Shown: positions 1-9,800 of the stretch, piece after piece | How the letters are laid out: each line of letters starts with the position of its first letter | Numbering within the stretch: the first letter of the stretch is position 1 | Origin: JAFGDI01 sp963667715 | GTDB lineage: Bacteria > Planctomycetota > Phycisphaerae > Sedimentisphaerales > SM23-30 | Direction of reading: 5' to 3' | Length of the DNA stretch: 64,000 bases | Assembly (NCBI GenBank): GCA_963667715.1 | Contig: OY763926.1 | Span: forward strand, 4,402,001-4,466,000 | Notes under the pieces: model-generated | What the model was told of the DNA's origin: nothing | Databases searched by the model: none | What the model saw: only the letters and a program-made list of their open reading frames with translations | Made by a program: the position numbers and the translations under genes

Positions 1-925
1 TAAGTGGTTCGACGTCACTGTGGCCTTCGTACTGATACGGCACCGCCATATTTTGAATATGCACTACAGGCAGGACTTTGAGCGGGTTAGGAGCTTCGAA
101 GATAAGTTCATCGTCTTCGTATCGCTGGTAGAACTCATCGGAAAAGACTTCGAGGCATTTGCTCTGGCGAGGTTTGACAGAAGAGCCGGAAGAGTTTATT
201 GTTGCATCTGGAGCGGGTGCGAGATCGTTATGTTGTTTGATATAATATTGAAGATAGAAATCGATAATACGATAATCGTTTTCATTAAGAACCGGCAGGC
301 TGCGCACGGGCTCGATAGCTTCAAGTATGATCTGTTTTGCAGACTCAACTGCATATTCAATATTATTAAGCTCGGAGCGGTGGCAGTCTGCCTGGTCTGG
401 TTCAAATAGACTATCAGCACGAAATAAGATATCAACAAAGCCATAAACACTGCCCAGTAGTGCAAGCTGTTGGAAGAATATAATTCCGCCGTTAGCTTCA
501 AAGGCAGCATTGAGGATTTGTTCTATTTCATTTGCTCGCTTTTTATCAGGTGAGTTTGAGGTAATAGTAAAGCTTCGTCCAAACAGGAAATCGACTATAG
601 TTTCAATACGCCAGCCGATATCGTTTTCGATTACAATCTCTTTTCGCTGAAGCTCGGTATCGTCAACACCACTATCAACACTACCCCAATAGCTGCGATG
701 CAGGCCGGTAATGCGTGGTGGTAAACCATACTCCTGGGCCTGGAGATATGGTCTGGCAGTACTGCTGTTATTATTGGTCGATGGAGAAGAATCGTTTTGG
801 TAATAGCTCCATAGTCTTTCAAACTGAATAGCCCGACAAAGCGACTCATTTTCAATAAGCCATTTCACATAGGCTTCGTCCAGATGTCTGTCGCTACGAT
901 TGAAGATCGAAAAATCATATGCCAT
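1..925 (-). CDS. Phage portal-like protein (SPP1 gp6 type), N-terminal part, runs off the left edge
   Basis: I translated the minus strand from ATG at 925 and it stays open for about 308 codons to the window edge. The start has a strong ribosome-binding site (GAGGTG, 5 bases upstream). Portal proteins form the ring at the phage capsid vertex through which DNA is packaged. Supporting features are an early segment TIVDFLFGRSFTITSN, an amphipathic run ending GSVYGFVDILFR, a variable middle, and a stretch LPVVHIQN followed by GHSDVEPL, which matches the usual portal pattern of a proline-valine-valine strand, then a G-x-S-D/E-L-E/x-P-L motif before the long helix of the stem. No terminase gene lies upstream; the neighbour on the right is an unrelated chromosomal gene. 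It may be the first gene of a prophage or gene-transfer-agent morphogenesis block lying to the left, or a remnant. Family assignment is by motif recognition only. Confidence 0.72.
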   Translation of the reverse strand, partial: MAYDFSIFNRSDRHLDEAYVKWLIENESLCRAIQFERLWSYYQNDSSPSTNNNSSTARPYLQAQEYGLPPRITGLHRSYWGSVDSGVDDTELQRKEIVIENDIGWRIETIVDFLFGRSFTITSNSPDKKRANEIEQILNAAFEANGGIIFFQQLALLGSVYGFVDILFRADSLFEPDQADCHRSELNNIEYAVESAKQIILEAIEPVRSLPVLNENDYRIIDFYLQYYIKQHNDLAPAPDATINSSGSSVKPRQSKCLEVFSDEFYQRYEDDELIFEAPNPLKVLPVVHIQNMAVPYQYEGHSDVEPL

Positions 926-992
926 TTTATCACCTCAGTAAATAGAGTTTATTATTGTTGAAGACAGCTATGTGCCTGTCACTATTACTGAG

Positions 993-1019
993 AGGTGCGC
1001 AAAAGTGCGCTGATTTTAC
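993..1019 (+). repeat. 27-bp repeat copy 1 (with copy at 1104-1130)
   Basis: Starts AGGTGCGCAAAAGTGCGC and continues TGATTTTAC. It contains a small dyad, GCGCA-AAAG-TGCGC. The second copy differs at only four of 27 positions and lies 111 bp away in the same orientation, close to a whole number of helical turns. It lies 68 bp upstream of the portal-like gene start. Candidate repressor-binding site; function is inferred. Confidence 0.55.
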
Positions 1020-1103
1020 GTAAAGATTTTTTTTTGGAATTGATGTAAGAAGTTGAGAGATAAGGGGATATTTTTTTGCAGAAATTTTATTTTAGGTTTT
1101 GAA

Positions 1104-1130
1104 AGGTGTGCAGAAATGCGCTGATTCTAC
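1104..1130 (+). repeat. 27-bp repeat copy 2 (with copy at 993-1019)
   Basis: Starts AGGTGTGCAGAAATGCGC and continues TGATTCTAC; 23 of 27 positions equal copy 1. The dyad seen in copy 1 is partly degraded here. It could be a second operator for the same DNA-binding protein or a trace of a duplicated insertion boundary. Confidence 0.55.
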
Positions 1131-1403
1131 ATGTCATGGCAACACAACATAGCAGGGAACTATCTATCTAGCACATATAGATAACAATCACATTCTAATA
1201 GCCGCTAATAACACATGCTATAATCGGAATATTTCACCCATCATACCCAGACGATCACTAATTAGTTTAATTACAGTCATTTATTATTTTTCATTTTGTA
1301 ATGTTATTCCAATTTGCTAGTATCAAATTACGGATTTTATATTTCTTTTTGGTAAGTTCCATACTAATTACAATTTGTACACCTAAATACAGGAGTGGCT
1401 GAA

Positions 1404-2087
1404 ATGAGAAAATTATTATCACTTTTATTATTAGCGTTGTGTCCTGCGATTACACTGGCAGGCTCATCAATCAGTCTTTACACTGATAGTGCACCTAATG
1501 TATATGGATCTTCACATTATGATCCATGGCAGGCTGATACTTTTTCTTCTATTATCGATGGTACTTTTCAGAATATGCAGAATGGTATTAATCCATTAAA
1601 TGTCGGGACAACCAATTTTGAAATACAAGATGAAGTTGTCTATAGCTTTGGCGATCTAGGGAAGCGACTCTATTGGATCTACAATATTGAAGGTGAGACA
1701 AAAGCATCTGTAGCTGGTAGGTTAAGCATTCAGTTAGAAAATGTTTGGGATGGCGAGTCTCTTGATTTCTATGACTATTACTATGGTGAATCATGGATTG
1801 AACCAACCAAACTTTATGACTATGATGCTGATGGCAATGGTACTATAGATGGAGTTATCGGTCTAGCTGGTATGGCATGGGTGCCAGGTACAACTCAAGA
1901 ATCAGTTGATGCTGCTTATGCCTCCTGGGGACTTTCAAAGGAAACATGGGAATTCACAGTTAAACTTGACAATACTGAATGCAGCATCACAAGTTACAGA
2001 GGTGTAACCCCAGCTGTACCTGCTCCGGGTGCGATATTATTAGCTGGGCTTGGTAGTATGATTTGCGGGAAGTTACGCCGTAGATAA
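1404..2087 (+). CDS. PEP-CTERM sorting-domain protein, exported
   Basis: A 227-residue exported protein. A GTG at 1395 is in frame, but AGGAG at 1391-1395 sits 8 bases before ATG 1404, so that start (MRKLLSLLLLALCPAITLA) is preferred; it gives a classic signal peptide with cleavage near ALA/GSS. The C-terminus reads VPAPGAILLAGLGSMICGKLRRR-like: a V-P-A-P-G motif, a hydrophobic helix and a basic tail, the tripartite PEP-CTERM signal recognised by exosortase and used for surface sorting. The body contains a DYDADGNGTIDG segment, an EF-hand-like/dockerin-like Ca-binding loop (about residue 140). The role of the body is unknown. It is a single-gene unit closed by the strong hairpin at 2112-2145. 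Confidence 0.85.
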   Translation: MRKLLSLLLLALCPAITLAGSSISLYTDSAPNVYGSSHYDPWQADTFSSIIDGTFQNMQNGINPLNVGTTNFEIQDEVVYSFGDLGKRLYWIYNIEGETKASVAGRLSIQLENVWDGESLDFYDYYYGESWIEPTKLYDYDADGNGTIDGVIGLAGMAWVPGTTQESVDAAYASWGLSKETWEFTVKLDNTECSITSYRGVTPAVPAPGAILLAGLGSMICGKLRRR

Positions 2088-2111
2088 TTTACAATTACTA
2101 ATATAATGAAC

Positions 2112-2150
2112 AAAGGGCGATTAGGAATAACTCTAATCGCCCTTTTGTTT
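2112..2150. terminator. Bidirectional intrinsic terminator
   Basis: Perfect 13-bp arms AAAGGGCGATTAG / CTAATCGCCCTTT with an 8-base loop and T/A tracts on both sides. It lies between the convergent PEP-CTERM gene (plus) and the ABC ATPase gene (minus) and can serve both. Confidence 0.9.
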
Positions 2151-2170
2151 ATTACAAACTCGAAACTATC

Positions 2171-2821
2171 TTAAAGTTCGAAGCGGTGGTTCATGTGGTT
2201 GGCTACCATCATGTCGTGGGTGACTACTATACCAGCTGAACCCTGGGTACTGCAGAGCTGGCAGATGAGTTCGACAACATTTTCGGCATTGGTGCGATCG
2301 AGGGCACCAGTTGGTTCATCGGCAAGGAGCAAGTCAGGCTGATTTATAAAAGCTCTGGCAATAGCGACTCTTTGACATTGGCCGCCGGAGAGCTGGCCTG
2401 GGAAATATGAAGCTCGATCAGCTAAACCTACCTGATCGAGCAGATCGTGAGCTCTTTGCTGTTTGGCGTCTGAGACCGGGCCAGCGGCCAGCACGGGCAA
2501 CAGCATATTTTCTAATACAGTACACTGGCCCAGAAGATTATGTTCCTGAAAGACAATACCAACGTTATTACAGCGATATTGAGCCTGCTGTTTTTCATTG
2601 TAGGTAGTTATATTGGTACCATTGAAAAGCACCTGACCACAGTCTGGCTTATCAAGCGAGCCGATAATATTGAGCAGCGTGGTTTTGCCACTACCAGAGG
2701 GGCCGACAACAGCAAGAGTTTGGCCGCCGGATAATTCGAGCGAGATATTATCAAGCACTTTTTCGGCGGGCATATCGCCGGGAGCAGAATAACTTTTAGA
2801 GACATTTACAAGTTTCAACAT
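2171..2821 (-). CDS. ABC transporter ATP-binding protein, LolD/MacB family
   Basis: A 216-residue ABC ATPase that would energise a membrane permease on the cytoplasmic face. Walker A is GPSGSGKTT (about residues 40-48), the Q-loop lies in VFQEHNLL, the ABC signature is LSGGQCQRVAIARA, Walker B plus catalytic Glu is LLLADEPTGALD, and the H-loop is VVTHD. The EPTGALD ending and the length fit the LolD/MacB/FtsE group, whose partners are FtsX-like permeases involved in lipoprotein release, export or antibiotic efflux. No FtsX-like permease is adjacent, which is unusual because the pair is normally co-transcribed. It reads leftwards after the zinc-ribbon gene with a 48-bp gap. Substrate cannot be told from sequence. 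Confidence 0.9.
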   Translation of the reverse strand: MLKLVNVSKSYSAPGDMPAEKVLDNISLELSGGQTLAVVGPSGSGKTTLLNIIGSLDKPDCGQVLFNGTNITTYNEKQQAQYRCNNVGIVFQEHNLLGQCTVLENMLLPVLAAGPVSDAKQQRAHDLLDQVGLADRASYFPGQLSGGQCQRVAIARAFINQPDLLLADEPTGALDRTNAENVVELICQLCSTQGSAGIVVTHDMMVANHMNHRFEL

Positions 2822-2869
2822 TTTTGAATTACAGGGTGTGTACCTGTACCTCCCTAAAGTGCAAAGACG

Positions 2870-3157
2870 TTAAAAGCCAACAAGTGAAAAGACAATAAAG
2901 ATAATAGACAGAATAATAATCGCAACAATAACTTTAGCGAGCCTTTTACTGCGTGGGGCAAAAGTACCATGCTGAAGATATCGGAACATTATATCGCCGC
3001 AATATGGGCAAGAGTCGTTGTCCTCATATACCTGTTTATGGCAGTTGGGGCACTCTAAGACCCGATCTTCATATCTAACGGACGATGGATAATCATCTGT
3101 ATCTTCGATATCAGGTCCAATTACGCCGTCATTATCATAATAGTCATCATCATACAT
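2870..3157 (-). CDS. Small zinc-ribbon protein with C-terminal membrane helix
   Basis: A 95-residue protein when started at ATG 3157; a GTG at 3172 is also possible and neither has a convincing ribosome-binding site. The N-terminal third is strongly acidic and tyrosine-rich (YDDDYYDNDG). A zinc ribbon follows, with two C-x2-C knuckles (CPNC and CPYC) about ten residues apart. After a basic patch (RSKRLAK), the last 20 residues form one hydrophobic helix, so the ribbon should face the cytoplasm with a tail anchor. The architecture is common among uncharacterised bacterial proteins and the function is unknown. It may be co-transcribed with the ABC ATPase. Confidence 0.7.
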   Translation of the reverse strand: MYDDDYYDNDGVIGPDIEDTDDYPSSVRYEDRVLECPNCHKQVYEDNDSCPYCGDIMFRYLQHGTFAPRSKRLAKVIVAIIILSIIFIVFSLVGF

Positions 3158-3182
3158 AGCAATAACTTTCACACTTTCTACA

Positions 3183-4337
3183 TCAAATTATCTTTTCACT
3201 CAGGAGATAGTCAATTACCCCCTGTAGGTTTGTTGATATAAAATCATCTGTCACAAGTGATTCATTTGTTCTTGATACAAGTATTGCCATATCAGCTTTT
3301 ATGAACCCTGAAGCCTTGCGAAACCGTTTAACAGACTCATTATCTGGACAACTAGTAAGTTTAATTTCAATTGCTATAATACGTTTTCCAAAATCCAATA
3401 CCAAATCAATTTCATATTGATCTGAGGTACGCAGATAATATGGATTGCAATCAATATCAAAAGCTTTGATAGTATTTAGTATCTGCTCTATTACAAACCC
3501 CTCCCAGCTTGAGCCAACCCATGGCCTAGAATATAAATCGTCAAAATCCCTTACCTGTAATAATGCGTGGAGCAATCCACTATCACGCCAATATACCTTT
3601 GGCTTTTTGCGTATCCTTTTTAGAAGATTTCCAGAATATGGCTCAAGTACCCTCAACAAATAACAGCCACTAATATATTCCAAATAACTATTTATAGTCT
3701 GGTGGTTTAACCCCAAACTTTTACCAATTTCCGAAGCGTTCCAACACTGACCATGAACAGCAGCAAGCATCTTAAACATCCGTTGAGTTGTCATAGGAGT
3801 TGCAGGTAACCCCCAATCTGGCAGGTCACGCTGCGTAAGAATTGTCACATAATCATTCTGCCAACGAGGATACTGGCCATCACTAAGAATACCTCCATCA
3901 GGATACCCCCCCACAAGCCACTGCTCATCTATTGATCTTTTTGGCAATTCATTTAATAGAAATGGCGTTAATTCTAATAAAGCCAAGCGACCAGCAAGTG
4001 ATTCTGAAACCTGTTTCATCAATACTGGAGAGACAGAACCTAATATGATAAAACGGCCATTAAGCTTACGATCCTTATCAATCTCACTGCGAAGCCGTGG
4101 GAAAATCTCTGGCATGGACTGAGCTTCATCCAAAATCACCGGACCTTTTGCCTTCACTACCTTTTCCCACATAACATCTAATTTGGTCCTGTCTACTTCT
4201 ATTTCCAAATCAAAGTAAATCTCACCTAGTGATTTTGACAATGTAGTTTTCCCACACTGACGAGGGCCTAATATAGCTACAGCAGGACTATCCAATAAAC
4301 GGGACTCAATTAGCTTTTTTATGGACCTATTAATCAT
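3183..4337 (-). CDS. AAA_14/DUF4143 ATPase
   Basis: An ATPase of the large AAA_14-DUF4143 group of uncharacterised bacterial and archaeal proteins. The frame is open from 4391, but homologs typically begin with an I-N-R-x-I/L motif about 25 residues before Walker A, so ATG 4337 (MINRSIKKLIESRLL) is preferred; neither start has a clear ribosome-binding site. Walker A is GPRQCGKTT and Walker B is GPVILDEAQ; sensor region IILGSVSP follows. The C-terminal DUF4143 part ends in a nuclease-like core with EIDLVLDFG then IAIEIK, the E/D-x-D...E-x-K pattern of PD-(D/E)xK folds. Biological role is not established for the family. A second member sits at 11957-13189 on the other strand, separated by recO-gltDB. 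Confidence 0.88.
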   Translation of the reverse strand: MINRSIKKLIESRLLDSPAVAILGPRQCGKTTLSKSLGEIYFDLEIEVDRTKLDVMWEKVVKAKGPVILDEAQSMPEIFPRLRSEIDKDRKLNGRFIILGSVSPVLMKQVSESLAGRLALLELTPFLLNELPKRSIDEQWLVGGYPDGGILSDGQYPRWQNDYVTILTQRDLPDWGLPATPMTTQRMFKMLAAVHGQCWNASEIGKSLGLNHQTINSYLEYISGCYLLRVLEPYSGNLLKRIRKKPKVYWRDSGLLHALLQVRDFDDLYSRPWVGSSWEGFVIEQILNTIKAFDIDCNPYYLRTSDQYEIDLVLDFGKRIIAIEIKLTSCPDNESVKRFRKASGFIKADMAILVSRTNESLVTDDFISTNLQGVIDYLLSEKII

Positions 4338-4447
4338 TATTGTATTTTGCCAATTAATTTGCATTTTGCAAGAATTTTTTAAAAATTGCATATATCACTG
4401 TTTTTACATGACTTACAACACTTGCATTTTGTGACATTTAGAACAAA

Positions 4448-5200
4448 TCACCTTGTTAGCATATTTAATAGCAGGTTATTAAGGAAGCCCATGACTTTTC
4501 CTGGGCGGCCAGTAATAGCCCTTTTATGATAGCACAATAACCCATGTGCTTTAATGATTATATCACTAGTGCGGGTCTCAGGCAACAGGCCTTTGGATAG
4601 CAGGTCAATGACCTTTCGTTCGCTAAGTCTTTTTTCCTGTACGCTGGGCGAACAACCATCGCAGACGATTCCGCCGGAGGAGCTGCTGAAATATGGCTTG
4701 GCGATATCAGAAACATCTATGCCGCAGAGCGAACACTTGTCATACATCGGCTGATGGCCGGTATTGGCGACGAGAAAACGCTCATAATTGAAGATTATCT
4801 GCTCCTGCTGTTGATGCTGCTGGAGCCTGGTAAGTGAACGAATAAACACTTCATATAGTTCCGGGTGCGGGTCGAGATCTTCGAGCATATCGGCGGTAAA
4901 CTCAGCGAGAAACAAAGCACAGTTAAGAGAGAGCAGGTCTTTTCTCAGTTCGGAGAAGGAATCTTCCAGCTCGAACCCGGTTAGAGTGCCAAGCTCTGAA
5001 GAGCCGCGAGGCGGGATATAACTGGCATTACCAAGATAAAGCAGGTCGAGGCCGCCGCTGAATCCGCTTTTTTCACGGCGAGCACCTTTGGCTATAGCCC
5101 GCAGCTTGCCGTAGTCACGGCTAAAGAGCGTAACTATCTGGCTGCTCTCGGAATATGTAACCTTGCCGAGACATACCATATTGTCGGAAAATGACTTCAT
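4448..5200 (-). CDS. recO: DNA repair protein RecO
   Basis: 250 residues, the usual length for RecO, which with RecR helps load RecA on SSB-coated single-stranded DNA during gap repair. The N-terminal OB-fold is recognisable (VTYSESSQIVTLFSRDYGKLRAIAKGARR, where S-x-I-V-T-x-F-S-x-x-x-G-K and K-G-A are family hallmarks). A helical domain follows, and residues about 150-185 carry a zinc finger, C-S-L-C ... C-D-G-C. The start at 5200 lacks an obvious ribosome-binding site but the next in-frame Met would remove part of the OB fold. It lies downstream of the glutamate synthase operon but behind its terminator, so it is probably transcribed separately. Confidence 0.93.
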   Translation of the reverse strand: MKSFSDNMVCLGKVTYSESSQIVTLFSRDYGKLRAIAKGARREKSGFSGGLDLLYLGNASYIPPRGSSELGTLTGFELEDSFSELRKDLLSLNCALFLAEFTADMLEDLDPHPELYEVFIRSLTRLQQHQQQEQIIFNYERFLVANTGHQPMYDKCSLCGIDVSDIAKPYFSSSSGGIVCDGCSPSVQEKRLSERKVIDLLSKGLLPETRTSDIIIKAHGLLCYHKRAITGRPGKVMGFLNNLLLNMLTR

Positions 5201-5311
5201 AGCAGATGATTATACGTATATAACAATCAAAATAAAACGAAAAGTAGTGGTGGTACCAGTTGTGGTTTGAAATATAATGAATGAGACAAGGTATTACATG
5301 AGAATTAAACT

Positions 5312-5353
5312 AAAAAAGCGAAGCAGGTGTTAGTGCCCTGCTTCGCTTTGAAA
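5312..5353 (-). terminator. Intrinsic terminator of gltBD
   Basis: Read on the minus strand: AAAGCGAAGCAGG, 9-base loop, CCTGCTTCGCTTT and then a T-run. Arms are 13 bp and perfect. It lies 27 bp past the gltD stop. Confidence 0.92.
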
Positions 5354-5375
5354 TATAAGAAGAAACAATCTGGAA

Positions 5376-6800
5376 TTATTTACCGGCCAGGAACTTATTT
5401 ATGCCGGCAGCGGCTTCGCGGCCTTCCCAGATACAGTGAACAACGAGAGAAGCCCCTCTCTTTGAGTCACCGGCGGCGAAAACGCCCGGTACAGTTGACA
5501 TATAGTTTTCGTCAACCTTAACATTACCACGACCGTCGAGCTCTACGCCGAGGTCAGCGACAAAACCTTCGGCTACAGGAGAAACAAACCCCATAGCCAG
5601 GAGAACGAGGTCTACATCAAGCTCAAATTCTGAGTTTGGCACTTCGTTCATCTTGTAGCTGCCGTCAACGAGGTCCCAGCTAACTTCAGCACAAACAGCC
5701 TTGCTAACAACGCCATTTTTGCCGATAAGTTTCTTGGTAACAACACTCCAGCGACGTTCGCAACCTTCCTTGTGAGAAGTACTGGTGCGAAGGATTCTTG
5801 GCCAGTATGGCCACGGGTTGCTGACAGAGTCTCTTTCCTCTGATGGTTTAGGCAGAATTTCAATCTGGTACACTTTCCTGGCACCATGGCGGATAGAAGT
5901 ACCGACACAGTCGCTACCAGTATCACCACCACCAATAACCAGGACATTTTTGCCCTTGGCAGAGATCAGATCGCCTTCCATCTTATCACCGGCGTTATCC
6001 TTGACCTGCTGCTTGAGCAGTTCAAGAGCGAAGTGAACATTTTTGAGTTCACGACCTTCGCAGGTGAGGTCACGAGGCTTGCCGGCACCGATAGTAATGC
6101 AGACAGCATCGAAGTTTTTCTTGAGATAGCTAACAGAGATATCAGAGCCAACATTTATATTGGCCTTGAAAACAACTCCTTCAGCTTTCATCTGTTCGAG
6201 ACGACGGTCGATAACCCATTTTTCAAGTTTGAAATCAGGGATACCATATCTGAGCAGACCACCAATACGGTCATCTTTTTCAAATACAGTTACATCATGA
6301 CCAGCACGTGCCAGCTGCTGGGCAGCTGCCAGACCAGCTGGGCCAGAACCAACAACTGCTACCTTCTTACCGGTTTTCTTAGCTGCCGGCATAGGTTTGA
6401 TCCAGCCTTCAGCCCAGCCGCGTTCTGCGATCTGGTTTTCGATGTGACGGATCAGAACCGGGTCATCGTTGAGGTTCAGAGTACATGAAGCTTCGCAGAG
6501 CGCCGGGCAGATCCTGCCGGTGAACTCAGGGAAGTTGTTAGTAGCCTGAAGTACATCGAGAGCCTGCTCCCACTTACCCTGGTAAACCAGGTCATTGAAC
6601 TCAGGAATCTCATTACAGAGAGTACAGCCCATGCCATGACAGAACGGGATACCACAATCCATACAGCGAGCTGCCTGGATCTTCATTTCCTCTTCGGTCA
6701 GGGCGACTTCCATCTCATGATAGTCCTTCACACGTTCGTCGATAGAACGGTATGGGACATCTTTACGACAATAATCCATAAAACCTGTTGGCTTAGCCAT
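5376..6800 (-). CDS. gltD: Glutamate synthase small subunit
   Basis: 474 residues. The beta subunit supplies electrons from NAD(P)H through FAD and iron-sulfur clusters to the alpha subunit for 2-oxoglutarate + glutamine to 2 glutamate. Cysteines at 46, 49, 54, 59 and then 98, 102, 106 form the two N-terminal [4Fe-4S] sites (CMDCGIPFC, CPALCEASC). The FAD Rossmann motif is VVGSGPAGLAAA (from about 149) and the NAD(P)H motif VIGGGDTGSD is near 290; the C-terminal FAD motif is GVFAAGDSKRG. Start ATG 6800 has GGAGG immediately upstream inside the end of gltB, and the two frames overlap by 8 bases, so translation is coupled. Confidence 0.98.
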   Translation of the reverse strand: MAKPTGFMDYCRKDVPYRSIDERVKDYHEMEVALTEEEMKIQAARCMDCGIPFCHGMGCTLCNEIPEFNDLVYQGKWEQALDVLQATNNFPEFTGRICPALCEASCTLNLNDDPVLIRHIENQIAERGWAEGWIKPMPAAKKTGKKVAVVGSGPAGLAAAQQLARAGHDVTVFEKDDRIGGLLRYGIPDFKLEKWVIDRRLEQMKAEGVVFKANINVGSDISVSYLKKNFDAVCITIGAGKPRDLTCEGRELKNVHFALELLKQQVKDNAGDKMEGDLISAKGKNVLVIGGGDTGSDCVGTSIRHGARKVYQIEILPKPSEERDSVSNPWPYWPRILRTSTSHKEGCERRWSVVTKKLIGKNGVVSKAVCAEVSWDLVDGSYKMNEVPNSEFELDVDLVLLAMGFVSPVAEGFVADLGVELDGRGNVKVDENYMSTVPGVFAAGDSKRGASLVVHCIWEGREAAAGINKFLAGK

Positions 6801-9800
6801 TTTTATATACCTCCTCAGTTGCTGGAGTCTGATCTGTTGCTCTTGACTCTTTCTCTTTCAACTGCTGCAGGGCACGACGGTAGTCGATCGGCATAACCTT
6901 CACGAACATACCAACAGCCTCGTCCCAGTTATCAAGCAATCTCTTAGCCTGTACAGAATTGGTCCACTTATAGTGTTTCTGAACCAGTTCAAGCAGAAGA
7001 GCCTTGTCCTCTTCGAGCCAAACACTTTCCAGGTCAACCATGTCGAGATTACAGAGCGTATCAAACAACTGATGCTCATCATAAACATAAGCAATACCAC
7101 CGCTCATACCGGCAGCAAAGTTACGGCCTGTTGTTCCAAGAACAACAACAGTACCATTAGTCATATATTCGCAGCCATGGTCGCCAACACCTTCGACAAC
7201 CGCCACTGCACCACTGTTACGAACAGCAAATCTTTCACCGGCGAGACCGTTGATGAATACTTCACCACCAGTAGCACCGTAAAGCAGAGTATTACCGGCA
7301 ATAATATTGTTGTGAGCTTCAAACGGACAATCGTCAGGTTTCTTCACAACGATACGGCCGCCGGAGAGTCCTTTACCAAGATAGTCGTTAGCATCGCCGG
7401 TAAGGTTCAGGGTGATACCCGAACAGAGCCAGGCACCAAAACTCTGACCACTTGAGCCGTTGAGCTTAACTTCGATAGTGTTATCCGGCAGGCCCTTGGC
7501 ACCATGAGCTTTAACAACGTTATTACTCAGGATAGTACCAACGGTACGGTAGATATTCTTGGTATCTTTTTCGATAACAACTTTCTTCTTATTCTCGATC
7601 GCTTCTTTCGCTTCTTCGATAAGCGCCCAGTCAAAGCTGTCAACCAGCGGATTTTCCTGAGACTTTGAGCAATAGAGAGTTTCACCTTCGGCAACTTCAG
7701 GAACAGTGAAGATAGCACTAAAATCAATACCTTCAGCCTTCCAGTGATTGATAGCCTTTTCACGAGAGAGGTACTGAACCTGACCAACCATATCTTCAAA
7801 CTTACGGAAGCCAAGTTTAGCCATGAGTTCGCGAACTTCTTCAGCTACGTAGGTCATAAAGTTAACCAGGTGAGCCGGATCGCCGGTGAATTTCTTACGC
7901 AGACAATCGGCCTGAGTAGCAACACCAACCGGACAAGTACCCAGGTGACACTTACGCATCATAACGCAACCGAGCGAAACCAAAGCCATAGTACCGAAAC
8001 CAAATCTTTCAGCACCAAGTAAAGCGGCGATAACGATATCGCGACCGGTCTTCATCTGGCCGTCAGCCTGAACAATGATCCTGTCACGGAGACCGTTGAG
8101 TACCAGAGTCTGCTGGGTTTCAGCGAGGCCCAGTTCCCAAGGCAGACCAGTGTGCTTGATAGAAGAAAGCGGGCTGGCACCAGTACCACCATCGTAACCA
8201 GAGATAAGTACCTCATCGGCATTACCCTTTGATACACCGGCAGCAACTGTACCGACACCAACTTCAGAAACCAGCTTAACTGAAACCTGGCCGCCATTGC
8301 TGGCACACTTGAGGTCATAGATCAGCTGGGCAAGATCTTCAATAGAATAGATATCATGGTGAGGAGGAGGTGAGATAAGAGTCACACCTGGAGTAGAATA
8401 GCGCAGGCGGGCAATATCTTCAGAAACCTTATGGCCAGGCAGCTGACCACCTTCACCAGGCTTGGCACCCTGTGCCATCTTGATCTGGATCATTTCAGCA
8501 CGAGAGAGATAATCCATCGTAACGCCGAAACGGCCGGAAGCTACCTGCTTGATACGACAAGAACGGTCATCGCCGTTAGGGTCAAGCTGATAACGGGCAG
8601 GGTCTTCGCCACCTTCACCAGTATTACTGCGAGCACCGAGACGATTCATGGCGATAGCCATAGACTCGTGAGCTTCCTTACTAATAGAACCGTGTGACAT
8701 AGCACCGGTACAGAAGCGTTTAACTATTTCACTGGCTGGCTCAACTTCATTTAGAGGAACCGGGGTACCAGGGATAAAGTCGAACATACCGCGAAGAGTA
8801 CAACGACGTGTAGCCTGATTGTCAATTATCTGTGAATATCTCTTAAAGAGATTATAGTCACCATTTCTGATAGCCTGCTGAACAGTAGCAATTGCTTCCG
8901 GAGTAAGCAGGTGCTCTTCGCCGCTCTTGCGATAGTGATATTCACCACCATGCGGCATAGCCATCTTACCAGGCTCAGCTTCGCCCCAGGCGTCAGTATG
9001 GCGTTTGATAGCTTCTTTAGCGATATGGTCGAGATTGACACCGCGGATTCGGGAAGCAGTACCAACGAAGTATTCATCAACTACATCCTTATCAATACCA
9101 ACACACTCGAAGAGCTGGGCGGCATGATAACTGCGAAGAGTAGAGATACCCATCTTCGACATAGTCTTTAGTATACCCTTCTTAACTGAAGCGATATAGT
9201 TATCGATGATAGTACTATCGGCCATAGTCGCAGGGATATCGCCAGTTTCACGCATCATGTGCAGAGATTCGAAAGCCAGGTACGGGTTAACGGCATTGGC
9301 ACCGTAACCACAGAGAACGCAGAAGTGATGAACTTCGCGAGCTTCGGCAGTTTCGATAACCAGAGCAGCTTCGCCGCGGAGGCCGCGATTGAGCAGACCA
9401 TGGTGTAAGCCGGCGGTAGCCAGAACTGACGGGATAGCAGCGTTGTTTTCATCAAACGCCCTGTCGCTAACAATAATAAGAGAAGCACCGTCATTGATAG
9501 CCTTTTCAGCATCGTCAACGAGCTTCTTAATAGCTTTCTTAAGAGCCTTGCCAGAGTCGGCAGCTTTAGCATCAAATACTGCGTCAACAGTAGCGACCTT
9601 GAAATCATCACGGTCAAGCTTCTTGAGCAGGTCGATATCATCATTAGTCAAAACCGGATGCGGGATCTTGAGCTGTTTGCAATGCTCTGGTGATTCGGTA
9701 AGCACATTCTGCTGCTTACCGATGTATGCCATAAGAGACATAACCAGACCTTCACGCAGCGGATCGATCGGAGGATTGGTAACCTGAGCGAAGAGCTGCT

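Larger units (their letters stand above)
926..1403. other. AT-rich spacer with a pair of near-identical 27-bp repeats
   Basis: This spacer separates the divergent portal-like gene and the PEP-CTERM gene, so it should hold promoters for both. I see no credible coding frame. Apart from the two repeats at 993-1019 and 1104-1130 the sequence is AT-rich and unstructured. Confidence 0.6.

Noticed and set aside
20..409. Plus-strand open frame of 129 codons at the left edge
   Set aside because: It lies opposite the portal-like gene, which has family motifs, a strong ribosome-binding site and an uninterrupted frame; the plus-strand frame has low complexity and no start context.
2171..3172. Complete ABC exporter operon
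   Set aside because: No FtsX-like permease or periplasmic partner is encoded beside the ATPase; the zinc-ribbon protein has one helix only.
5886..6488. 200-codon plus-strand frame inside gltD
   Set aside because: gltD is intact and clearly conserved on the other strand; this frame is a shadow without ribosome-binding site.
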